Below are positions 20,295 to 29,550 of a DNA stretch of 54,225 nucleotides, piece by piece. The translations under genes and the position numbers were made by a program. A model generated the notes under the pieces. The model did no database searches. It was not told the DNA's origin and saw nothing but the letters and a program-made list of their open reading frames with translations. The DNA is from Discostella pseudostelligera (lineage: Eukaryota > Bacillariophyta > Thalassiosirophyceae > Thalassiosirales > Thalassiosiraceae): the NCBI GenBank assembly GCA_036940085.1, contig JALLBK010000010.1, positions 1 to 54,225 of the forward strand, read 5' to 3'. The first letter of the stretch is position 1; every line of letters starts with the position of its first letter.

Positions 20295-22250
20295 TCATAT
20301 ATCATGCGTTGAATTTTGGCCCATCGTCAAACCCATTAAATTTTCACAGAACTTGGTCAGTACTGTCTTCTCGTTGCTGTTCCCGCTCATCAGATCCACC
20401 TTAAGCTGTGCAGCAATGTGTGCAATATCATTCAATTTATCTTGGAGATTATCGCTCATGTTCGTCAATTCCACAACCCTGTTCTCCAGCTCTCGTACCC
20501 GAGCGCTCTCAATGCCTCCTCCATTACCCAAAGTTCCCAATCTTTCCTGTTCGGCCTTGAACCTATCCAATACCTCAATTATCGGGGCCATATTCACATC
20601 TGGCTTGGGTTGACATGCTTCATCATGCGGGGTCAATCCAAAGGCCGTACGGGCATGAATTGACTCGGGATGTGCATCCAACAAGGCTAGCACCGCCGCG
20701 GGCGAACAGGCACCCGACTGACATGCATGATGAACCGGAAGTTTCTCCTGATCATCTTTTGCGGCGGCAGCACGTGCATACACCTGGAGGAGCATTGTTA
20801 ATGCATACTTCGAAATACCCTTCTTACATGCCAAATGCAAAGGTAATCGACCGTTATTATCCTTGCTTTGTGCTGCCTTGGGCCCTAATCGGACTAACGC
20901 TTCAATAACACCATCGGGTGCGGCCTTGGAAGAGGCATGATGCAATGGCATTCGGCCATCGTTATCCTTAGCCAAGGTACCCTTGACATGCACTCCGAGC
21001 AACTGACTAACCACCTGTTCTGGTGCACCCTTCAAACATGCATAATGCAAGGGCAAACGACCATCATCGTCCTTCTTCTGGGCTGCCTTTGGATCTGCCT
21101 GAATAATCGCCTCAATGCTCGCCATTGGCGCATTGTAAAAGCACGCGCAATGCAACGGAAGCCAACCATCCTGATCAGATCGTGTCACACTCTCCGGGAA
21201 CGCTGAAATCAATGCCATGATAATCGCCGGGGGTGGACTTAACACACATGCCTTGTGCAATGGCAAAAACCGCAAGTTGCCATTGAATCCTTTGGTAACG
21301 ATCCATGTACTTGCCTCGTCGGGGAACAAGTGTAGTCGAGTGGATACACCCTCCCAATCTTTCTTGAGTACAAGTCGAAAGAGGATGGTACGATTCTCGT
21401 AGTCGACTTCTCGCTCTCCAAAGTTAGCGGCAGTAATAGCGCCACCATTCTTGGGAGTTGCCATACCATTGGCTACATTTGCCACAATCGCCGGACTTAC
21501 GGCCCGCAATCCCGTACCCACCGGTGGCAGTGCATTATTCTCCAACGAGATACGGAATGCCTGCATGGCCTCAATCACCACATCTTTATTCTGACTATTC
21601 GAATTCTCCACTAGATTCAAGGGCGTCCGGCCCTTCTTGTCTTTGACATTAATACTGGAGGGATATGCGTTGAGTAATGTCATAACCACCCCGCGCGAGG
21701 CACCATTCCGACATGCCAAATGGATAGGAAGCATGCCCTGATCGTCCATCATGGAGGGTGCATTGGGATAGGCGGCAATTAATGCCTCAATTAAATTCAA
21801 TGGAGCACGGAAGACACATGTGGCGTGTAGGGGGAGGAGACGCCATCGTATTTTATTAGGATCGTTGGGCTCACGACGACTTATCCACGTTCGGACTTCC
21901 GTGGGCGTGGTTCGGGAGCGTTCAATGGCCGATTCCCAATGTTTGTTCTCGATAAAGGTGTAGAGTTGCGTCGGGCCAAGATCGTAGTCAGTCTCTGGTT
22001 GATCTTGGTAGGATGGTCCCACACGCGCATCAATGTTACCGCGCATCAAGTTGGCAGGACTACTCCCCACAAACGATGTGGCCACCGAGGGGGCATCATT
22101 GCGACACTCATCTTCCGGAGTGGCCACGTTGGTATTGATGGCCGGCGGGGCGGAACAGATGGACTTTGTGGAAGAAATGACAGTCGGTGCCATCGTGGCC
22201 ATCCCTTCCTCCTGATGTTTGGGTTGCCTCTTCACCAGCTTGTTAAACAT
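20295..22250 (-). CDS. Ankyrin-repeat protein, diatom-type expansion
   Basis: A 651-residue single-exon protein with ATG at 22250. After a disordered 90-residue N-terminus comes a block with YTFIENKHWESAIERS and RRLLPLHATCVF-like sequence, then two tracts of ankyrin repeats. About nine units show the LPLHxAC...A core, e.g. DGRLPLHYACLKGA and NGRLPLHLACKKGI. The two tracts are separated by a Gly/Ala linker (around 245-280), and each starts with a similar ENRTILFRLVLKKDWEGVSTR-like segment. A C-terminal coiled coil with heptads (RVRELENRVVELTNMSDNL) suggests self-association. Ankyrin repeats bind other proteins; the partner is unknown. No membrane segment was seen. Family is certain, role unknown. 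Confidence 0.88.
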   Translation of the reverse strand: MFNKLVKRQPKHQEEGMATMAPTVISSTKSICSAPPAINTNVATPEDECRNDAPSVATSFVGSSPANLMRGNIDARVGPSYQDQPETDYDLGPTQLYTFIENKHWESAIERSRTTPTEVRTWISRREPNDPNKIRWRLLPLHATCVFRAPLNLIEALIAAYPNAPSMMDDQGMLPIHLACRNGASRGVVMTLLNAYPSSINVKDKKGRTPLNLVENSNSQNKDVVIEAMQAFRISLENNALPPVGTGLRAVSPAIVANVANGMATPKNGGAITAANFGEREVDYENRTILFRLVLKKDWEGVSTRLHLFPDEASTWIVTKGFNGNLRFLPLHKACVLSPPPAIIMALISAFPESVTRSDQDGWLPLHCACFYNAPMASIEAIIQADPKAAQKKDDDGRLPLHYACLKGAPEQVVSQLLGVHVKGTLAKDNDGRMPLHHASSKAAPDGVIEALVRLGPKAAQSKDNNGRLPLHLACKKGISKYALTMLLQVYARAAAAKDDQEKLPVHHACQSGACSPAAVLALLDAHPESIHARTAFGLTPHDEACQPKPDVNMAPIIEVLDRFKAEQERLGTLGNGGGIESARVRELENRVVELTNMSDNLQDKLNDIAHIAAQLKVDLMSGNSNEKTVLTKFCENLMGLTMGQNSTHDI

Positions 22251-22480
22251 GATTACTATTATTCCCTATTAGAAAGCAGTTGTATCAATTACTCCTTGAC
22301 GACACGAAACTCTATTATTTGACGATGAAGATGAAGTCGAGGGCTAGCATTCTGATATATTGATTGATACTCTGATTTCGGCTTGTGTTTGTGGAGGGAA
22401 GTCCAATTCAGCGAACTCTTTCACCAAAAAGACGAAAATAGCATTAAATTGAGAAAGAGTTTCTCGTTCTTTCGTAGCTG

Positions 22481-22528
22481 TTCCTACGTGTGCTTCAGCG
22501 ATGTCATCGGATGTTTCACGTAGGAATT
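22481..22528. promoter_or_regulatory. Inverted pair of TTCCTACGTG motifs
   Basis: TTCCTACGTG at 22481-22490 faces TTTCACGTAGGAATT at 22514-22528. The second is the exact 15-bp reverse complement of the motif at 1300-1314 in the oxidoreductase promoter. Confidence 0.55.
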
Positions 22529-22575
22529 TTTTATTGAAATCCCTGTGTTTCTCATTTCAAAAATTTAAATTTTGG

Positions 22576-22583
22576 TGACGTCA
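22576..22583. promoter_or_regulatory. CRE-like palindrome TGACGTCA
   Basis: A perfect 8-bp CRE, the binding site of bZIP proteins of the CREB/ATF type. TGACGT elements have been linked to CO2/cAMP response in diatoms; a role here is only inferred. Confidence 0.4.
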
Positions 22584-22623
22584 GCTGTCGTCGGAGTCGA
22601 GGGATGAAAAGAAGGCAGCAACC

Positions 22624-22657
22624 ATGATCGTGCATGACCCATGATCGTGCATGACCA
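22624..22657. repeat. Two tandem copies of a 17-bp unit
   Basis: CATGATCGTGCATGACC occurs twice back to back in the divergent promoter. It may be a factor-binding site or simple slippage. Confidence 0.6.
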
Positions 22658-23013
22658 TCCTACCGGCCACTTACCGAACGTTTAGGCAAAATTACACGAT
22701 CAAGGTTGCTTGCAGCGATGTTGCATGGTAGTGTTCTCATGCCGGTTATCTCTCTGCAGGAATGCCATCGTTTTGGTCCCGAGCAGAGAAACAGTGAGTG
22801 GAGGTAACAAGGTTGCTGTGATGGCGTGAACTGTGAACACGAACACCGAGCAAGCGATGAGAGATCAAAAGGAAAAGTGCGGAGCTGAATTGAATCTATG
22901 CTGTCGAATTCCTCCTCACTCGATGCATAAATTCTGGTTCATCGCAACGACACATAATTGCTTCAAATCATCATATCCACCATTACTAATACCTACACCA
23001 CATCGCCGCAATA

Positions 23014-24270
23014 ATGTCCACATCCAACTATCATCCTCCTGCATCATTTCATATCGACCAACATCGTCTGCAGCGTGCCCCGATGCCTAGCAGAGTTACG
23101 CCGGAGGCAAGCTACAAGCCTGCAGTTTCATTCTATCTCAATCAGCGCCATCATCGAAGTCATGCTCTCGGTGGGATCATGAGAAATCAGCTGCCACCGT
23201 CGTCGTCGTCATCATCGTCATCGTCGTCGAACCCTGCTAATGCCAACTCTCAAGGCCGAGTAATGATGGAATGCCGATCTATGCGAGATTACATTGCCCA
23301 TAATTCCAATGACCATCGAGGAGTGATGGGAGCAGGTCGAAGCAGCAATAGCAGTAGTAGTTCAAGACGAGAACACCAACACGACCACCGCTTGCCGACC
23401 ATCCAGATGCACCAGCAGCAACAGCAAATCAGATCACCACCTCTCATCAAGAAGAGAGTATCCTTCAGCCCAACCTGCACCGTCGTACTTGATAAGAGGC
23501 GACGAGACGAAGATTCAAAGAACGTATTGTACTACACCAAGTCAGAACTGAATACCATGTATCGTGAAACTCGAGCTATTTGTTCTTTATCTCGAGCGTT
23601 GGCGCCGGACCACCACGAACAGGACGACAGCATTACCAGCAGCAGTGATTCTTCGGCAACACGCCTCCTGGTCCAGGCAGCACGTCAAGACACCATCTTC
23701 GCACCCGAATCCCTCCGTGGTCTCGAATTAATGATATATCCTACTCGACGCAAGAACAAGTATTTAGCAATGCAATCCATTCTCAAGTATCAAGCATTAT
23801 TGAATTCCAAGAAGCATGTCCATCAGGATGCATTAAGTGCCGAACAGAAGGCATTGGCATTGGCCATTGCCAGTACGAAGTTAACTGCCTGGTCGAGCTT
23901 GGTGGCTGCCGAGACTGGACGATTGGATGCCTTGGCGGCGTATGATGCCGACTACTTGATCCCTACTACGAGTATTAGTACTGGAATAGAAGAGAAGGAG
24001 GAGGTGGCGGTGGCGGCATTGCTGGATACGCCGTTTCCATTTTACAAGAAGCAGAAGTCTGCTACCAGAACCAATACCGCCGCCATTGCTCCAACTACTA
24101 CTGATTCGACTGCCGTTACCACTACCACTCCTCTTACTTATGCAAATACGAACATTGACCGTGTGAAGCAAGAACGTCGTTGGTCAAGGAGGGTAACAGT
24201 GGAAGTTGACGAGGAACCGGAAGAGAAGACGAGCAGTAGTGCTAGCAAGAGACGAAAGATTATGTTGTAG
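23014..24270 (+). CDS. VSFS-motif protein, probable diatom-specific family
   Basis: A 418-residue single-exon protein, ATG at 23014. The first 145 residues are disordered (Ser, His and Gln runs). From about 148, RVSFSPTCTVVLDKRR leads to LYYTKSELNTMYRETRAI; this VSFS...YT..EL...R.E arrangement resembles, as I recall, a large expanded family of unknown function in diatoms. A second block, SLRGLELMIYPTRRKNKY, is followed by a long helical stretch (about 230-310) with ALALAIASTKLTAWSSLVA, also typical of that family. The C-terminus has a basic SKRRKIML end that could act in nuclear import. No enzyme motif was seen. Function unknown. Confidence 0.78.
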   Translation: MSTSNYHPPASFHIDQHRLQRAPMPSRVTPEASYKPAVSFYLNQRHHRSHALGGIMRNQLPPSSSSSSSSSSNPANANSQGRVMMECRSMRDYIAHNSNDHRGVMGAGRSSNSSSSSRREHQHDHRLPTIQMHQQQQQIRSPPLIKKRVSFSPTCTVVLDKRRRDEDSKNVLYYTKSELNTMYRETRAICSLSRALAPDHHEQDDSITSSSDSSATRLLVQAARQDTIFAPESLRGLELMIYPTRRKNKYLAMQSILKYQALLNSKKHVHQDALSAEQKALALAIASTKLTAWSSLVAAETGRLDALAAYDADYLIPTTSISTGIEEKEEVAVAALLDTPFPFYKKQKSATRTNTAAIAPTTTDSTAVTTTTPLTYANTNIDRVKQERRWSRRVTVEVDEEPEEKTSSSASKRRKIML

Positions 24271-24503
24271 ATAATGTGCATATTAAATGTTATTACGATT
24301 TCTTCACATCCATACTTTTTGTAATCTCTCTACACATATTCGTCTTGTCGACTCAATCATACTATGGTTCAACGTTTGTATAATTCGATCGTTCCATACT
24401 CATTTTCTTAAGATGTCATTGATATATGGTCTGGTGTTGCATGCTGTGCAACCGTGTTCACCAAACTTGTCGCTCTCTCTACCTCTCAAAAAATGCATAC
24501 ACA

Positions 24504-25973
24504 TTAATCAAACACAAACGACAATCCATGTCGTAAATGCTTCTTCATATAAGCATTCACACTCCCCACCTCCTGTATCTCTTTCCAATTCCACCCCAAT
24601 TCCTTACAAACCAATCCCAAATCATCGGTAATAATAAACTTTTTACGTGTATGTTCATTCACAAAGGATAACATGGCATCAACAATCCGTACCATCAATC
24701 GAGGCACGGGGTACAATACCATTTTTTGGAGAGTTTCAGGGTAGTTGGGTTCGAATGTATCATGTAATTTTTTGAGTATGCCCGGTTGAATGCCGGCTTT
24801 GATGGTAACACCGGTGAGATCGACGAATTGACATGTTTTGGGAGAACGTGGATCGGGGGCCTTGCTGAGGAGAGTTTCGGTGTAGATGACAAATGCCTTG
24901 ATGACATCGGAGGAGAGGGTGTCGTTGATATTGTTTTCGTTGATGGATGCAGTGGACGTAGTAGTGAATGTAGCTCCCATGGATTGAAGTTTGGCGAAAT
25001 CAATGTAGACTACCGGAGCGATGCAACTACCACTACTAGCACCGCCTTCTCCTTGGTCACCACTCTCGGAATTCACCACATCAATCTCACTCACCGCATG
25101 AGCCTTCAACAATTTCTGCAATGACGGCGACGTTAAATCAATAGGGAAAAATTGAGTACGCCATTGTTCATGTTGTTGCATTGCCATCATGGCATTGGGG
25201 ACATTGCCATTCCGTGCGGATAAGAAGCGCGACCAGGAGTGTACGCGAGAGTCCCAGGTGTATCGTTCTAGATGGAGGATGAGTGGTGGGTGATCCGAGG
25301 AAGAGGAGGAAGAAGAGGAAGCTGATTTGATTTGTTTAATTTTGGATAGGAGTTGGGGGTAGAGTGTGCCCGATTTGCCGGATAGGACTTGGGAGAGTAG
25401 TTCGTTGCTCTGTGGTGGTTGGTCAATACTGGTGCATGTTGCTGGTGTTGTTGCTTCATTGTCACCATTGTCGTCATTGTTGTCATTGTTGTCGGTTGCA
25501 TCGTCGTCGGTCGGTGCACCCCCCTTCTCAACCCCCTTCTCCTTCTTCTCGCTATCGGCGTCATCGTTCAAATTGATCAAATCCACCTCATCTTTCAATA
25601 ACGTAACATCCTCCAATGTCTCAAATGGAAAATCGGGCGGAAATCGTCGATATCCCACACCGTTAATCCCCACAATGTAATCCCCTACTTTGACACCGTA
25701 TTTTCTGGCCAAGGAGAGTTCTTTCCCACTACCACTATAATTACTACTGCTGTTGTTGTGGTTGGTCTCGATGCTGGGGCTATTGTTGTCCTCCTCATCC
25801 AACAGAGCGCCTATGGAGGCAAATCCCGGTGCCATCATCTCATTGGTCAATCCGTTATCATGATTGGCCAATATTGCCCCTAGGGAGACATTCTTATCAT
25901 TTGATGGGAAGGTGATGGTGAGCAAGGAGGGTTGTTCGAGGGATAGCCCCTCGAAGAGTGGTGACTGTGGCAT
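24504..25973 (-). CDS. PDZ-like plus CRAL-TRIO (Sec14-like) lipid-binding protein
   Basis: A 489-residue single-exon protein, ATG at 25973. Residues about 28-110 look like a PDZ domain split by a Ser/Asn-rich insertion: VSLGAILANHDNG, then VKVGDYIVGINGVGYR (the GD-I-xxING strand of PDZ domains). An acidic linker follows. From roughly 300 to 489 comes a CRAL-TRIO domain: APVVYIDFAKLQ, CQFVDLTGVTIKAG, FEPNYPETLQKMVLYPVP, then AMLSFVNEHTRKKFIITDD. Sec14 proteins bind and move phosphoinositides or other lipids between membranes, and a PDZ domain would tether the carrier to a partner. The usual NAP residues after the YP strand read VPR here. Membrane trafficking or lipid signalling is likely; the ligand is unknown. 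Confidence 0.82.
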   Translation of the reverse strand: MPQSPLFEGLSLEQPSLLTITFPSNDKNVSLGAILANHDNGLTNEMMAPGFASIGALLDEEDNNSPSIETNHNNSSSNYSGSGKELSLARKYGVKVGDYIVGINGVGYRRFPPDFPFETLEDVTLLKDEVDLINLNDDADSEKKEKGVEKGGAPTDDDATDNNDNNDDNGDNEATTPATCTSIDQPPQSNELLSQVLSGKSGTLYPQLLSKIKQIKSASSSSSSSSDHPPLILHLERYTWDSRVHSWSRFLSARNGNVPNAMMAMQQHEQWRTQFFPIDLTSPSLQKLLKAHAVSEIDVVNSESGDQGEGGASSGSCIAPVVYIDFAKLQSMGATFTTTSTASINENNINDTLSSDVIKAFVIYTETLLSKAPDPRSPKTCQFVDLTGVTIKAGIQPGILKKLHDTFEPNYPETLQKMVLYPVPRLMVRIVDAMLSFVNEHTRKKFIITDDLGLVCKELGWNWKEIQEVGSVNAYMKKHLRHGLSFVFD

Positions 25974-26661
25974 TGGTGATATTGGTGGTGCGTCGCTGAT
26001 TTGCAGCTGTGATATTGTACAATGATCGAAGATGCAACGACGAAGCGCGATGGGTGGGAGAAGAGAGATCCAGGCGATGATACCAGAGAGAGAGAGAGCG
26101 CGAACTGTCGAATAGTAATAGTAGGGTGCTCTGGCTACTTATGGGTGGAAATAAAAATAAAAGGTAATAATCACCAATGCCAAGCATTGCGTCGGGCGGG
26201 TGGATGGCGGGTGCGTTGGATTTTGTTTTTTGTTTTTTTGTTGGTGCACGTGGACAAAGATTCGCGCTCCCGCCATATCTTTCTTCGCCTTGATGCCTGG
26301 CTGATGTTGATTTCTTTTTAATTTCAATTGTTAAGTATCTTTTTCAATTTCAAATTTTAATTTCAAAATTTCATACGTATCTTTCTGAGTAAGAGTCTAT
26401 CCGTCGCGTCGTGCGCTATCACTTCCCGCCACTGACGCCAGACAGACAACATCCGGCCGCCGCCACGCAATCCCTCCCGCCAAATCATAATTGCCACACC
26501 GCATCGATGCCGGCCGACGCGACACCATCGATCCGCCGCCGCCATCACCATACAACATCTAACATCCAATACCAATACCAATACAAAGAAGTCATGAAGC
26601 CACAACCCATACTCGCAAGTACCATTCCATTTGCCCAAGTTAGAGAGTGAAATAAAAGAAA
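25974..26661. promoter_or_regulatory. Divergent promoter between Sec14-like and Nsa1/WDR74 genes
   Basis: 688 bp. It includes a G-box (26247-26252), E2F-like CCCGCC boxes near 26269, 26425 and 26474-26485 (CTCCCGCCAAAT), and two copies of a 41-42 bp AT-rich repeat (26331-26388) also found upstream of the formin. Confidence 0.55.
26331..26388. repeat. 41-42 bp AT-rich promoter repeat, two copies (second partial)
   Basis: The first unit opens with TTAAGTATCTTTTTCAATTT and the second with TACGTATCTTTCTGAG; the GTATCT cores lie 42 bp apart (26335 and 26377). The AT-rich filler and the GTCTATCCGTCG-like flank match the three-copy array at 41353-41450. Confidence 0.65.
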
Positions 26662-28752
26662 ATGAGAATCCTCACCGGCGATGAATGCGGTCTACTCAAA
26701 GAAATCATTCCGGAATTGACCTCCCGCCATCGTAGTCATCCAGCCACCACATCTGCAAACAACAACAATGGCAGTGGTATTGGTAGTAGTGTCAGCCGTG
26801 GCAATAATGTGCAATTCCAGCAACTTCAGCAGCAGCAATTGGGCGGTGGAATGACAATGATGGGGGTGCAGCGTCTTGCAAGTGGTAGGAGTGCTAGTGC
26901 GGTAGTCGACGATGACGAAGAATCTGTACCAGGAGGAGGAGCTGCAGGAGGAGGCAGCAGCAGCAGCAGCATGCCAGGAAGAGCAGGGGGTATTGTCTCT
27001 TTAACATTCTTACCCTCAAATAACCCTGCTGATGATGATGATGATGATGATGCAGCAAAAGATGATAATACGTTTCAATTTGCAGCATTGCGTATGAATG
27101 GGATTGTGGACACTTGGAAGGGTAGTCGAATTAGTAGCAATTGTGGTGGCGGCGGTGAGGAGCGAGAAAGAAATGTCACTCCGGGTATGTTTACCCAATG
27201 CAATGTGTTGAGGGACAGTGTGTTGCCTTCTAGTGGCAGTAGTGGTGGTGACGGTGGTGATTGTGCTGGGAGAGAAGAAGTACTGAATCAGAACAACCAC
27301 AACAATTCCACAGGATGGTACATGGAGCAACCCATTCGACCAATTGGCATGGTTGCATTTACTTCTTCAGGCGGTGCTACTACTTCCTCCAAATCAAATG
27401 ATTCAACACTACTGGCCACATGCGATTCCATTGGTACCATCTCACTATTATCCGCACACAATTTGAACAAGAATGGTGGGGTATTGAAGCGATACAATGC
27501 TTTTGGATTGAGCACTTCCAAATATTTCTCCAATACCACCAGCAGCAGCAGCAGCACCGCTAACAACAAGAACAGCACATGCAGCAACATAGTATTACCC
27601 CATCCATCCTCCTCCAAAAATCCTTCCAACTCCATTGGCACATTAACCTACACCAAAGGCCAATATGCCAATGCTAATCTTGCCACATGCTTCACTATCG
27701 ATACTTCCGGTACCAAATTTGCCGTGGGTGGACGAGAACGTAGCGTGGCAGTATTGGATGTGGAAAATGGGAATGTTATTTGGAAAGCCAAGAATTTACC
27801 ACCCGATCCACAAACGTTATTGCAGCAGCCTATGTGGACTACGGCATTGCAGTTTTTGCATACTCCTACATCATCATCCTCATCGTCATCATCATCTGAT
27901 TGGTTTTCCAACATTGGCAGTGGTGGTAGTGGACCGGATATGACACTCTTGGCTACGGGGACGGCATACAAGCAAGTTCAAATCTATGACATTCGTGCCT
28001 CTTCCTCGGCAGCAGCAGCATCCTCATCGCGTCGTCCAGTTTTATACACACCCGAACACTTACTAGAACATCGCATTACCACACTATGTCAATTGGCCGA
28101 TGGATACACATTGGCCGTGGGAGATACGGTAGGAGATGTCCATTTGTTGGATATGCGTAAGATGCATTCGGGGAAACAACAATACAGTAGTAGTGGTAAT
28201 AAACGTGGAAGTAGCAGTGGGAGTGGTGGTAATAGGAGGAGGAATAATGCCAAAGAAGAGATTGGAAGAGGACGTCTCGTTGGTCCCGGAGGATCCATAC
28301 GACAATTATATCGTCACCCTACAATACCACATTATTTAGGATGTGTGGGCTACGATCGCAAATTGTGGATGTGGAATGTTTCAAGTAGAAAAATGGTGGA
28401 ATGTGTGTATTTGAAACAGAGATTGAATTGTTTGTTGATTTGTGAGGATGGGAGGTGGAGTGAGAAGGAGGAAGAGGATAATATGGAGGATGGTGAGGGT
28501 AGAGGTGCCGAGTATGATGATGATGTGGAGGTGGGAGATGGAGGGGATTTGGAAGATGATGAAGTGCAAGATTATGTAGACTCGGATAATGAAGAGGACG
28601 ATGACGACGACGATGATGATGATGATGATAGTGGAGATTTGGAAGAGACCGAATCCGAGGAGGAATTGGAGTCTGGTGAGTCAGACGAAAACGACGACGA
28701 CGACGAAGAGATCGTGAGCAAACAGCCAATAATCAAGAGACAAAAGAAATGA
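26662..28752 (+). CDS. NSA1: Nsa1/WDR74 WD40 ribosome-biogenesis factor
   Basis: A 696-residue single-exon protein. WD40-like blades run through residues about 100-600, interrupted by Ser/Gly/Asn runs. Family-specific blocks are IRPIGMVAF, FAVGGRERSVAVLDVE followed by VIWKAKNLPPD, MWTTALQFL, LLATGTAYKQVQIYDIRA with RRPVLYTPEHLLEH, YTLAVGDTVGDVHLLDMR, and the end VGYDRKLWMWN...VYLKQRLNCLLI. The order and the WxAKN(L/V)PxD and VYLKxxLNCLL signatures match WDR74/Nsa1. This nucleolar protein acts in early 60S subunit assembly together with the AAA ATPase Rix7/NVL. The last 100 residues are an Asp/Glu-rich tail, common in nucleolar factors. It is longer than the yeast and human proteins (about 385-460) because of the low-complexity inserts and the tail. 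Confidence 0.92.
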   Translation: MRILTGDECGLLKEIIPELTSRHRSHPATTSANNNNGSGIGSSVSRGNNVQFQQLQQQQLGGGMTMMGVQRLASGRSASAVVDDDEESVPGGGAAGGGSSSSSMPGRAGGIVSLTFLPSNNPADDDDDDDAAKDDNTFQFAALRMNGIVDTWKGSRISSNCGGGGEERERNVTPGMFTQCNVLRDSVLPSSGSSGGDGGDCAGREEVLNQNNHNNSTGWYMEQPIRPIGMVAFTSSGGATTSSKSNDSTLLATCDSIGTISLLSAHNLNKNGGVLKRYNAFGLSTSKYFSNTTSSSSSTANNKNSTCSNIVLPHPSSSKNPSNSIGTLTYTKGQYANANLATCFTIDTSGTKFAVGGRERSVAVLDVENGNVIWKAKNLPPDPQTLLQQPMWTTALQFLHTPTSSSSSSSSSDWFSNIGSGGSGPDMTLLATGTAYKQVQIYDIRASSSAAAASSSRRPVLYTPEHLLEHRITTLCQLADGYTLAVGDTVGDVHLLDMRKMHSGKQQYSSSGNKRGSSSGSGGNRRRNNAKEEIGRGRLVGPGGSIRQLYRHPTIPHYLGCVGYDRKLWMWNVSSRKMVECVYLKQRLNCLLICEDGRWSEKEEEDNMEDGEGRGAEYDDDVEVGDGGDLEDDEVQDYVDSDNEEDDDDDDDDDDDSGDLEETESEEELESGESDENDDDDEEIVSKQPIIKRQKK

Positions 28753-29550
28753 AAAGAAGTATTTCATGTGAGAGAAAAATCAGACGACAAACGATATCAA
28801 AAACGCCTTGTGCAGCAGAGGATCTGATGTACTACCTAGTTGAAGGAGAATATTGAAACTTACATTATGCCTTGACTCTAACAGCATAAGCATATTAATC
28901 AACAACGTCTCCCGGCATACAAATCTCTCAAGAGAGTATGCCATTACCTTGACAGGCAATGCAATCTTCAGCCTGTCGAGTGTGTATGGTATTGTTTTCA
29001 AGCGTTGATAGATCACTAATCACTACGGTAACTCACTTCCATGTGCGTGATTGCGTCTACTCGCATGCAGGCCAGGTTGTCATCGACTGCCACGTGTCAC
29101 CTCACTTTCACGTGGTCGCTCTTTGCTTTTAGTGAAAGGCCACGTTCTTGTCGACTGCCACGTGTCACCTCACGGTCGCTCCACGTGTACCGATCACCCG
29201 ACGGACACGTTCGAACTGAGTGTCTGTCCTTCAGGGTCCTTCGTTGCTTCTGCCGGAAGCAGAAAATTTAAATTTCTCATAAGACATTTTTTAATTCTGA
29301 CCGTTTGTACATTTCTGCATTGGAATTAGAGGTTGTTATGGACGGCCGGCGGAGTTGATTGGTGGTGCACGTCTTCGCCCATCCCATCCTTAGTTAGTCA
29401 TCGTCGTTTGTCGTCAAACGTCAACATCGGCATTTACATCATCCTCAATACCAATATCTCCATCATTGCCATTGCAACTTTCTCTCTCTCTCTCTCTCCT
29501 CTATCTGAATCTCCATCGCGAGAGTAGTGTTGTGACTCCTATCATACACA
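28753..29550. promoter_or_regulatory. Intergenic region upstream of the potassium transporter
   Basis: 798 bp between two plus-strand genes. It carries four CACGTG boxes within 100 bp (29091-29187) and the palindrome AAATTTAAATTT (29264-29275). A CTCTCTCTCTC run lies just before the start codon. No coding sequence was supported. Confidence 0.5.
29083..29187. promoter_or_regulatory. Four G-boxes with a duplicated 23-bp unit
   Basis: CACGTG lies at 29091-29096, 29109-29114, 29159-29164 and 29182-29187. The 23-bp stretch 29083-29105 (starting TCGACTGCCACGTG) recurs exactly at 29151-29173. This is likely an enhancer-like module of the transporter gene. Confidence 0.55.

Larger units (their letters stand above)
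22251..23013. promoter_or_regulatory. Divergent promoter between ankyrin and VSFS-motif genes
   Basis: 763 bp. It holds an inverted pair of TTCCTACGTG boxes (22481-22490 and reverse 22514-22528), the palindrome AAATTTAAATTT (22561-22572), a full CRE palindrome TGACGTCA (22576-22583) and a 17-bp direct repeat CATGATCGTGCATGACC (22624-22657). Together these make a dense regulatory region; bZIP binding at the CRE is inferred. Confidence 0.55.
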
